Below are positions 33,882 through 42,844 of a stretch of DNA of 64,000 nucleotides, piece after piece. The stretch's first letter is position 1, and every line of letters starts with the position of its first letter. This stretch comes from Antedon mediterranea (lineage: Eukaryota; Echinodermata; Crinoidea; Comatulida; Antedonidae). The notes below the pieces were generated by a model. It was not told the origin of the DNA and searched no databases. It saw nothing but the letters and a program-made list of their open reading frames with translations. Location: NCBI RefSeq assembly GCF_964355755.1, contig NC_092675.1, positions 6,792,312 to 6,856,311 on the forward strand. Direction: 5' to 3'. A program made the translations under genes and the position numbers.

Positions 33882-35628
33882 ATGAACATTTTGAAGGTAA
33901 GTTTTAACAAATTCTTATATTAATTAAAGTATCATGACATATTCATATAATTAACTTGATACGCACAGCACATTTTAATTTTCGACTTTTGTTGTAAATT
34001 TTTTGTTACTATACACATGGTTTTTAAAGCGGTTTAAAGATGTAATGTCCCCCAAAAACTTGAAAAAGGAAGATTAATAACATCAGACTTTGAATAGATT
34101 ATTTTGTAGTTTTAATAAAGTTGATCAATTTCGTAGAAAAAAAACGGACAAAAAATGTTTTCACTTATAAAATGAAACAATAAATGGTTAAATTCAACCT
34201 AAAACTCATCGGCTGACAGTCAAGTTGACTATTTCTTGCTTTAAATTACAGTTTTTTAGGTAATTACATTTTTTTTGCGATCCAAATTTTGGTCAAAGTG
34301 GAAAACTATTATGTGACATTAAAATGGAATGTTCAACAAAAAATTGTTGAATTAGAGAATTATTTTTTCAGGGGGACAATACATCTTTAAGTTACAGACA
34401 TTCAATTTGGTTTTGATTATATTAATTACCGGTAATAATCTAAAAAAAATATTTCTTTGGTTTTTATTTCAATAATACCCGTATTTTGATTTACTGTAAA
34501 ATTATTTTCTTTTTATCGTAGAAAACATTATATTTATTGGCCCTTATATGCTCTATACCTTACGTGGAATTGGTGTGTCATGATCACGCTACCGCATACT
34601 CGAAAAACAACTGGAGTGCCCACAGTCGTCTGACAATTTCTTCATTTAAGGATGGTAACGGAACACAACAAAAGCACCAAACCTCACCATCATCAAATGT
34701 ATCACAATCTAGTGAAAAACACCTCTGTCCTCACCGTGAATTCGTTGATGTGAATCCACGTCGAATACCGGTTTCTATGACACGAATACAATGTGAATGC
34801 GGATCAGCGTGTATGAAGCCGGTGGATCAATATTCACATGAAGTTTTAGATCATAATCATATTTGCCACCCAGTAAGTATTCATCCTTGATGCGCGTTTT
34901 AAAAAATTATCACTAGGGTAATTTGCATAAGTTTTTAAAGATGTATTTTCCCCAAAAAGATGAAAAATGAAGATAAATTAAATCAGACTTTGAATATGTT
35001 ATTTTGTAGTTTTAATAAAGTTAATCACTTCCGTAGAAAAAAATTTCACTTATAAAAATAATGACAAAATAAATGGTTGCATTTAACCAAAACCTATTGG
35101 CTGGCAGCCAATTTTACCATTTTTTTGCTTTAAATTACAGTTTTTTCAAGTAAATTTTTTTTTTTCGATCCAAATTTTGGTCAAAGTGGATAACTATTAG
35201 GTGAAATTAAAATGGCATATTCAACAAAAAGTTTGTTAAGAATTATTTTTTCAGGGGGACAATACATCTTTGATGACAAACAATCCTGATCAATCCTCTC
35301 TGACGGGTCCCTGGCGCCACTACTGGGAGTAGACACTCCACCATTAAATAGTCAATTGATGCATGTACAAAATAACACATTGTCTATGGTCGGTACGACG
35401 TACAGTAACTTAATTATATGTCACTGGGTAATCATTATCATTATGACAAAAATATTTTTCTTTTCACAGGTTACCTATCCGGTTCCAGTTCTACTTGAAA
35501 GAAACTGTTCAAATGGAATGGTTGAATACGATTGGACGACTCAGGATATTGAAGTTGCGTGTGTCTGTCGATCGATATTAGCTCGAGTACCGCCAAGCAG
35601 ACCCACATGTCCGAATAGCACTCAATAG
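33882..35628 (+). CDS. IL-17-like cytokine, complete
   Basis: Three exons: 33882-33896, 34522-34872, 35470-35628, all phase 0, giving 174 residues (usual for the family). The tiny first exon encodes MNILK; residues 1-24 form a signal peptide (hydrophobic L-Y-L-L-A-L-I-C). The C-terminal half carries the IL-17 cystine-knot pattern: V-N-P-R-R-I-P, then I-Q-C-E-C-G-S-A-C, later Y-P-V-P-V-L-L-E, then I-E-V-A-C-V-C-R. These correspond to the conserved W/R-P, C-x-C, VPV and V-x-C-x-C blocks. Exon 3 begins exactly at the V-T-Y-P-V-P-V strand. Likely a secreted dimeric ligand for IL-17 receptors, a family expanded in marine invertebrates. The Ser/Gln-rich region 50-80 is divergent. AATAAA at 35668. 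Both introns contain the same miniature element. The subfamily cannot be named. Confidence 0.88.
34038..34386. mobile_element. TTAA-flanked miniature element, family B copy 1 (IL-17 intron 1)
   Basis: Starts AGATGTAATGTCCCCC, ends GGGGGACAATACATCT, with TTAA at 34034-34037 and 34387-34390. The body shares AATCAGACTTTGAATA, TATTTTGTAGTTTTAATAAA and GCTTTAAATTACAGTTTTTT with copies at 34939 and 43548. Confidence 0.85.
34939..35269. mobile_element. TTAA-flanked miniature element, family B copy 2 (IL-17 intron 2)
   Basis: Same orientation and body as the copy in intron 1. Left flank TTAA at 34935-34938, right flank mutated to TTGA. Ends AGATGTATTTTCCCC and GGGGGACAATACATCT. Confidence 0.85.
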
Positions 35629-36399
35629 TACTGTACTAATTTTTAAGGCAAACAACCCCTTTTGTTTAATAAAAGCCTCCTATAGATTAGTTAATTAAGA
35701 TCTTTGTTATAGAAATTAGGACAAAGTAAGTAATGTTAGCAAACTATTTTGATTAAAAATAATTGCCTATATTATGGCCATTAACGTTTTATGATTATAT
35801 CATAACATTAAGTAAACACAGTTTTATGTGGTAAATAAACTTTATATACGCGAGTTCTGTTTTAAGTCGGACAATTCTTTAGAAACTTTATACAGTATTG
35901 TCGATAACAAGCTGGTAAAAATGAATGTTAGATAGTGATGGATCCAGAAATTCTCAAATGAGGAATACCTAGATATAGGCCTAAACACGAAATACTATAT
36001 AATACACTTCTCATTTACAAACATTTTACATGAAACAGTAGTTAATTATGGATGTCATTGCTACATTTTGTCCAAAATTAGTTGTTTTTAATTTATAGTT
36101 TTTGTGAAATAAACCTCAGTTGCAAAACATATTTCATGTTTCCATTCAAGTGTAGTTATATTAAATTGAAATGATTATATTTTAATACATAAAGTATTGA
36201 TACTATTTACGAACCTTCTCATTTGCTAAACGCCTTCAGACCAAGAAGTATCTAAAGGGAAATGTCGATAGGCCGTCCGATAGGCCTCTGATTAATAACA
36301 TTTCTACTAATAATATATGAAGAACATTTAAAATTCAAGATTGAAATTGTTGATTGTGAAAATTTGATTGAAATTCAATAGAATTGATTCAAGAACCCC
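35629..36399. other. IL-17-like 3' UTR and flank; no gene seen
   Basis: AATAAA signals at 35668 and near 35834. The rest is AT-rich and unassigned. Confidence 0.45.
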
Positions 36400-37191
36400 A
36401 TGAAAAAAATAATTGTTTAAAAAAATTGTTTTTGTTGACTACAGTATATGCCATGTTTTCAATAGTTATTCACTTAACCAACAATTGGATCAAAAATAAA
36501 ATTATTTACCTGAAAAACTGTAATTTAAAGATGTATTGTCCCTTTGACTAATTCCAACAAAAAATTTTTTTTTTAATTTCGAAAAAAAGTGGGTCATTTT
36601 GAAGTATCATAATATTTATTAACTTTCACCAAAAATTAGTCAAAAAATAATAATTTAACCGAAATACAGATGTTTTTTTGTTCAAAAAATAACTTTGACT
36701 TCCAGTCAAAGTTTTCAATCAAAACATATCCCATAATGCAATGCGCTTGTTTGGCTACTCTGTATGCATAATCATAAAACTTCCTCGCGATCTGTGTGAA
36801 AACACCTTCTCAACCGTGATGAGTTGTAAACAATCCTAATTAGCATCATGCATAATGCATACTCGTAGTTTGAAATCTTTGTTTACTTTCGCTTGCGACG
36901 ATTTCTCAGACAAAATGTAATCTAATTAATTTACCTGTTAATTACGTAAACTGTTGTTTTTGGCTCGAATTTTCGACTTAAAGTGAATAACTTTAATATT
37001 ACTTTGATATGGCCAATTTAAAATTAGAATATTTTTTTTTTCGTTTTTGTGTTTCAAGGGACAATACATCTTTAAAGCAAAACAATTTACCAGCTGGTTT
37101 TTTTTTTTATTGAAGTCTTTTTATAAGTAAAAACATTTTGCTCTATTCAAAATCTGATTTTATTAATCCACATTTTTAGGGACAATACATT
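36400..37191. mobile_element. Family B copy (reverse orientation), split by family A copy 2
   Basis: 36400-36528 matches the reverse complement of the family B right half (CAATAGTTATTCACTT, ACCAACAATTGGATC, CTGAAAAACTGTAATTTAA). 37072-37191 matches the rest (AAAGCAAAACAATTTACCAGCTGG, TATTCAAAATCTGATTTTAT, AGGGACAATACAT). Family A sits between them at the TTTAAA of the family B centre. Confidence 0.75.
36529..37071. mobile_element. TTAA-flanked miniature element, family A copy 2, nested (543 bp)
   Basis: Starts AGATGTATTGTCCC, ends GGGACAATACATCT, with TTAA at 36525-36528 and 37072-37075. It is the inverted counterpart of 24921-25469. The disrupted family B sequence CTGTAATTTAAAGCAA can be read across intact copies, confirming the 4-bp target. 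Confidence 0.88.
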
Positions 37192-37263
37192 TTTTAATCC
37201 TCCAAATTACAATAGTATATTGGTTGTTGATTATCAATCTCAAGATGAGAGTTTCTTTTCTAC

Positions 37264-37432
37264 GAGTTGCGAGTCGGAAAATGCGAGTTGCGAGTCGGAA
37301 AATGCGAGTTGCGAGTCGAAAAATGCAAGTTGCGAGTTGAAAAATGCGAGTTGCGGGTCGAAAAGTGCGAGTTGCAAGTCGAAAATGTGAGTTGTGGGTC
37401 GAAAAGTGCGAGTTGCGAGTTGGAAAATGCGT
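37264..37432. repeat. 21-bp minisatellite, about 8 copies
   Basis: Unit GAGTTGCGAGTCGGAAAATGC with one- and two-base variants. The unit length is a multiple of 3, so the plus frame reads an L-R-V-G/E-K-C-E repeat; not considered a gene. Confidence 0.9.
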
Positions 37433-37460
37433 ACGACCTTAAGCTTATTTTATTTTATCA

Positions 37461-37740
37461 GATGAGTCGAGGGACAGACACCTTCAAGCTCAGGTTGTTA
37501 GTGGAGTGTGCTTGACGCAAAACGCACTGAAAGCCAAAACTCAAGGCCATAGCCTCATCACAAGCAACATACAGTGCCTTCAAATGTGTGCGTCAGTTCA
37601 ATGGTGTAACGCGTTTCAGGTGTATAAAAAAACGGATGACAAGCTGAATTTTGTTACGCTCTTCAGGATCATGTCACAGTATATCAGCCAGAAGTTGGAT
37701 TGTGTTCTTTATCCCGCATATTTTCTCCATAATTGTAGGC
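37461..37740 (+). pseudogene. PAN/apple-like domain exon fragment, copy 2
   Basis: After a good acceptor (TTATTTTATCAG at 37449-37460) a phase-1 frame reads V-V-S-G-V-C-L-T-Q-N, S-N-I-Q-C-L-Q-M-C-A-S-V-Q-W-C-N-A-F-Q-V-Y-K. This is the Cys-rich core typical of PAN/apple modules (C-L-x-x-C, W-C-N-A-F). It then drifts: relative to 8440-8470 a small deletion changes the frame around T-L-F-R-I. No further exons were identified, so it is treated as a gene fragment; a live exon of an unrecognised gene is not excluded. Confidence 0.5.
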
Positions 37741-38147
37741 CCAGATTAAGATTATTCATTACCTTTAATATTGTATACAGTATAATTATATTTAATCTCA
37801 GTCTTGAAATACTTATTGATTGCATAAAGCTAAATTAGACATTTTAAAAGTTACAAGAACAGCTTGATAATTTAACTATACATAATATACAACTTTAAGA
37901 AGGTCAGGTACTTCAAACAATGACTTTAGATTCACACTTTCCATCCTATGTTCTTTTATTGTTCTTTGCAAATGCAGGTGTTCCACTATCAATCAAGCAT
38001 TCCTAAAAAAAAAGATGAAAATTAATCAATTTATCTTTTAAAAAAAGTATTTGAATTTTTTCTGGAATCAAAAACCGCAAAAAATACTGGTTCATCAATG
38101 CAATCTGTATCAAAAAGTTTTGTAAAGTAAAAATGTTTTGACATATG
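37741..38147. other. Duplicated noncoding block (copy 2)
   Basis: Aligns with 14645-14920; continues after the inserted element at 39355-39400. Confidence 0.6.
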
Positions 38148-39354
38148 CAGGGATGTCACCAGCTTTTTGGAGTGCCGGTCGGCAAATCCCCCCCCCCCCA
38201 CCCCCCGGGGTATCCCCCCCCCCCGCCCCGGGGGTTTGTCGTTATTTTAATGAAACATAAAGAATTATGAAAATAAATAACAACAAATTGCGTCAGGTCT
38301 AGGCCTAACCTTGTACCACTGGGGAGTCGCCGTTATTATTCGCGAAAACAAAAAAACGCTTACGAAATGAATAGCAATAGATCGCGTCGCCTAGCCTTGT
38401 AGACACTACGACCACTAGGCCTAGCCAAGGCTTAGATAGATGCCCCAAAATCTGAATTCCACAAAAACAGGCGCTGCCTTATTTAGTAGGCCTAATCCCT
38501 AATCAAATACTGTAGATAAATTATTAGCCTAGACCTTACTACTTGTTGCTCGATATAATGTTCGTGTTCTTTTGCGCGAGAGTTTTTTAGCGTATTCGCG
38601 AATTCCGGATTTTTTGTTTCACAACTGTGCGGCAAGCATGTAGTGCATGGCCGGCAAGAACAGACACGTGTTTATGGGTTAACTGAAGTTCAGCAACCTG
38701 AAGTTATCCCAGGGACATGTAATTATTGTACCATGCTCGGCGATCATAAACGAACAAACTTGCCCGGTCTCACTGAACCATGCGCATGTTTTTTTTATTT
38801 TTTTTAATAGTTCGTAGAGTTAACTACAAAAATGTAAAACTAGTAACATAATATAATTAAAGCAGGGTGACAAAACATTCAGCAATTAAAAATGATTTTG
38901 TTTGGGTCTATGTAGTTGTACATTTTTAATTACTGCGTACTTGTTTGTATTTTTATTCTGTGCAAAATAAAACGCTTGAATGGTCGCTATGTGAACTTTA
39001 AACTTGTAGTTGTACACTGTGCTGTGTAGCACGTTGTTCGCCATGACTCACAAGCTGTAACAATGAATACCAGGGCAGGGTAGACCTGGTATTGTGTTAC
39101 AAATAAAGTAACGTACGTAACCACGGAAACATTTGCTGTAGTCTTTTGTCTTATCTATATTAGGCTAGCTTGTCTGTTATTAACGATGTGCTAGGTAAAA
39201 TGTTTTAGTACGAATTTTAGTTAGGCCTAGGCCTAATATAAATATCGTAATGATTAATAAATAATAGTGGTGGTCGGCAGCCTGTAAATCCTGGTCGGAA
39301 ATGTTGAGTGCTGGTCGGGGCCGACCAGCGCCGACCAGCGTGGTGACATCCCTG
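38148..39354. mobile_element. 1207-bp hAT-like element with 6-bp target duplication and a known empty site
   Basis: Starts CAGGGATGTCACCAGC and ends GCGTGGTGACATCCCTG. CATATG flanks both sides (38142-38147, 39355-39360). The paralogous sequence at 14911-14930 has a single CATATG and no insert. Secondary inverted motifs (GTGCCGGTCGG against CCGACCAGCG) lie inside the ends. The interior has a C-run/GGGG-rich tract near 38185-38235 and no transposase. Confidence 0.88.
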
Positions 39355-39567
39355 CATATGAATGAAAAAATATTAAAGAAAACTTGAGAGGGTGCTAAGC
39401 TTTAAAAAAAAAGTGTAGAAAGAAAACCTAAAAAATCTATCTTTTTCTATAAAAAAAATCTGTTCTGTGCTATTTGCCATGTTCACATCACTGTATTTCC
39501 TTCAATGAGCCATAATTAAGGATGTCAAATGATTCATCAAGTGCTTTCTACACTTAATTACTATTGT

Positions 39568-39920
39568 TAACAGACCTGACCAGGTTAACAGACCTGACCA
39601 GGTTAAAAGACTTGACTAGGTTAACAGACCTGACCAGGTTAAAAGACCTGACCGGATTAAAAGACTTGATCAGGTTAACATACTTGACCAGGTTAACCGA
39701 CCTGACCAGGTTAAAAGACCTGATCAGGTTAAAAGACTTGACCGGGTTAAACAACTTGACCAGGTAAACAGACCTGACCAGGCTAAAAGACCTGATCGGG
39801 TTAAAAGATTTAACCGGGTTAAAAGACTTGACCAGGTTAACAGACCTGACCAGGTTAACCGACCTGAACAGGTTCACAGACCTGACCAGGTTAACAGACC
39901 TAACCGGGTTAACAGACCTT
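39568..39920. repeat. 18-bp minisatellite, about 19 copies, open on both strands
   Basis: Unit AGACCTGACCAGGTTAAC, which contains the imperfect palindrome ACCTGACCAGGT. With an 18-bp period both strands stay open for >60 codons, encoding T-D-L-T-R-L on the plus and N-L-V-R-S-V on the minus strand. It lies just 3' of the POLE4 exons. A gene is not supported. Confidence 0.9.
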
Positions 39921-39991
39921 TTGCCAACGTTATTGTCTTATATAAAAATATCTTTTAAAGTGTTTGTTGTTGTTAAAGGCTATTGTCATAC

Positions 39992-41201
39992 CTTCAAGAA
40001 ATGCATATTCATCAGTTAAGTCGACAGAGATATCTATAAGAGAAATACAAAACAAATCCGTATTATTGGGACTAAACTCTTCTAAACTACAGAATAAAAA
40101 TTGTATTGTTAGACATAATTGACTAGTAAACCATTTCAACCATGCCGATAGCCTCAACACTAAATTGACTATCAGCACGGTTGACTGTGTCAATAGAAAA
40201 TACTCAGTTTATAACGTAAAACTGTAAAATGTATAGTTAACAGTATTATCAAAACTTTAATTTGCAATTCAACATGGAATTATACTTATGTACTACTTAT
40301 GTAGTTTGTCATGCTTTGTAAATACAGTATGATCATTGATGTAGGCTTACCTATATCTTTTTTCTGCATTGTTTTGCGTTTGCCCTTGGCTGTTTGTACA
40401 TATGCAGATCGTGTAAAGTGGTGAAGGAACATCTCCTAAAAAAAAAGTCATGCTATGCAATAATTTATGACTTTAATCTTTAATATGCATGACAATGCAA
40501 AATTTCATTGTGTTTATAATTTATATATTAGCAATGTCATGTTTGGTATTAATCTGTTTTGAAGGGCAACACGCCAAAACCAAAAAGTTAAAACCAGCTT
40601 GTTCAATGATGAACATAGGTAAACTAGCCTAGACAGTCAGTCTAGTAGTAGGCCTACTACTTAACTACTACAGTACTATTTTACTAATAGCCTTGAGGGT
40701 TGAGGCCTATTTATTTATTAAATAATAAATATTATTTATAATTCGTTTTTATTACGCCTTCTTTGATATATTTAACATAAATATTATCAATATATTAATT
40801 GATTAATAATATCAATGCAGTCAAAAAACATTATTATGTAGCCCAGGTCCCTATGAATTAATGTAGTGTAAGCCTAGGCCTACAGTACTTCTACACACTA
40901 GCCTATCCTTCAAATCCTAGAAAGGACGGTCGTAAGCCTATATATGCGCCCACCAAGTGACAAGGCGCGGTATAAATTAAGAGCGGCCTACCGTAGCTTT
41001 TGCTATGAGCACAACTGAGTCTTGGCTTGCTAAAGTTACATCGGGATCCGTCTTAATTATATGCTTAATTCTTGTAAGTGGAAGTTTAGATATTCTGTTT
41101 GGTTTTTCATTTTTGTCACATTCAACTGTTTCGTTTGTTTCTACTTCTTCAGGTTCTTCTTCAACTTCCATTTCGCGGGTTTCTTCCGTGGCCGCCGCCA
41201 T
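39992..41201 (-). CDS. POLE4: DNA polymerase epsilon subunit 4 (histone-fold), near complete
   Basis: Minus-strand exons: 41201-40992 (70 codons, phase 0), 40435-40351, 40033-39992. The acidic N-terminus (MAAATEETREMEVEEE) is followed by S-K-L-P-L-T-R-I-K, T-D-P-D-V-T-L-A-S-Q, then G-K-R-K-T-M-Q-K-K-D-I and D-E-Y-A-F-L-E. This aligns along its length with human POLE4 (LPLARVK, ADPDVTLAGQ, GKRKTLQRRDL, DEFAFLEG). POLE4 pairs with POLE3 as an H2A/H2B-like dimer in the replicative polymerase epsilon holoenzyme. The human protein ends three or four residues after FLEG. Here the frame either splices at GAAG|GTATGA to a tiny final exon (a weak candidate is 39499-39483) or reads on to a TAA at 39930. 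Confidence 0.9.
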
Positions 41202-42844
41202 TTTTGTATGAACTTTGACATGCCCATAAATTGTTATATTAGCTATAACTATAAGAATTGAATTTAATCAAAATAAACAATTAATTGTCGATCATAAAGT
41301 AAAATTTATCATATTTGATTAAACAGAATTCCGGAATTAACTTAGTAAATTTAGAGTAGGCATATTTTGGTCGGCAGAAACGAAATGTTATATCTTTATC
41401 GCCGCAACGTACACATGAGTACAGACCGTACAAACGGTAGGCTCGTACCAATAGGCCGAGGGATTTATTTTTTTTTATTCAATTATGAACAAATTACAGG
41501 TCATTTAAAGAGTAAACTGTTATAATTCATATAGTTGCAATAAAAAACGATTGAAACTATATTTAAACTATAAAATTTACAAACATAAAGATACAAACAT
41601 TTACAATATTAATATATTACATGAAAAACACAAAATCATTATATTTAAATGACAGCTTTAAAAAGGTTTTTAAATGCTTTGGTTGTTTCCATTGATTAAA
41701 GGTCTACAGTTTCCCATTTTATATTTAAAAAAATAAACTGCACTTTATTTTCCAGTAAAAATCATATTCTTGACGTGTATGCCTAGTACACACCAAAAGT
41801 GATAAGGCATGACCCTATGAAACAATAATGGTGCACCATACTTTTATCAGATTGCTATTAAATTTACCGTTGTTTTTTTGTATTTTAATTCGAAAGAGAT
41901 TAGAGATTACTAAAGTAGGCCTACGAGTACGTACGATTCTTTTTTCATGAACAGATTTGTTTATACAAACAATTCCTACTCATGCAACACATTATTTTGA
42001 GGAGGCCTCATGCAGTTGGCCTATTTTATTTATATTAAAAGAAAAATGTTTTTAGGATCCGATCGGAGGCCCTTGTAATTTCATCAAGATTATTATGATA
42101 ACGAATTGTTGTTAATTAGCAGCCACTCGCAAATCATTTCCGTCGAGTGCATGCAGCCTCTAGTCTGTCCAAACCACCAGTGATGTATCCAAAGGCTGGA
42201 TGTGAATCTGCAATGTCATCGCAGTTAAAAAAGTGATTCTCCATGGAGAGGGAGCCAACAAGATGGCGGCTGCAATCGACCAATCAGATGCCCTACGTAG
42301 TACGCACTGCTATCATATGTGTTGAGCATATCTGCGTAAGAACGATAAGCAACGCAGCGTATTAATAACGCGAACGCATTCTATGGATCCTCGTATACAA
42401 AAAATGCTAGATTACAAAGAAATTATTTCATTCCATTGTGATTAACAATAACATTATAACAATAAAAACTTCACTGTGCTTTGACAAAAATATGTGTTGT
42501 AATTTATGTGATATTAATGTATTATATTTGATTATTATTTTTTATATGTTGGAATCATTTTTCAGTCTGGAGTACGCCCTCTAGCCTTCAGCTTATTACA
42601 TCTCGCTGGTCTAAAATCGTACTCGCAATAGTGGGAGTAGTACTTACTTTCCGCTTGACTAAACTTCACGGTCCAGCAGTCAATCTCCCGGATCATCAAG
42701 ACCGCAACACACCAATTATCCAACACACACGTCACACCGTCGTATTTTTCGCGCAAAAAGTGTCTACATACTCTACAACCCACCACCACAGCTGGTTTTC
42801 AGTTTTGCCATTAATATTCACAGAATTAGAAGAAGTATATTACG
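41202..42844. promoter_or_regulatory. Divergent intergenic region between POLE4 and thioredoxin
   Basis: 1.6 kb between two divergent start codons. 42230-42370 is relatively GC-rich, with an ACCAATCAG (CCAAT-type) motif near 42279 and several CpGs. 41461-41500 is a poly-T/ATTCAATTATG tail-like sequence. This is probably the shared promoter region; no further gene seen. Confidence 0.4.

Noticed and set aside
37267-37515. Repetitive Lys/Cys/Glu protein
   Set aside because: 21-bp minisatellite reading frame continuing into the PAN-like fragment in a different frame.
39554-40019. Open frames on both strands and a CRISPR-like look
   Set aside because: 18-bp tandem units without unique spacers; a minisatellite in an animal genome, not a CRISPR array or gene.
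40977-40991. V-G-R-S ending on the POLE4 first exon
   Set aside because: These codons lie beyond the ACG|GTAGGC donor; the next exon continues the human-like sequence in phase.
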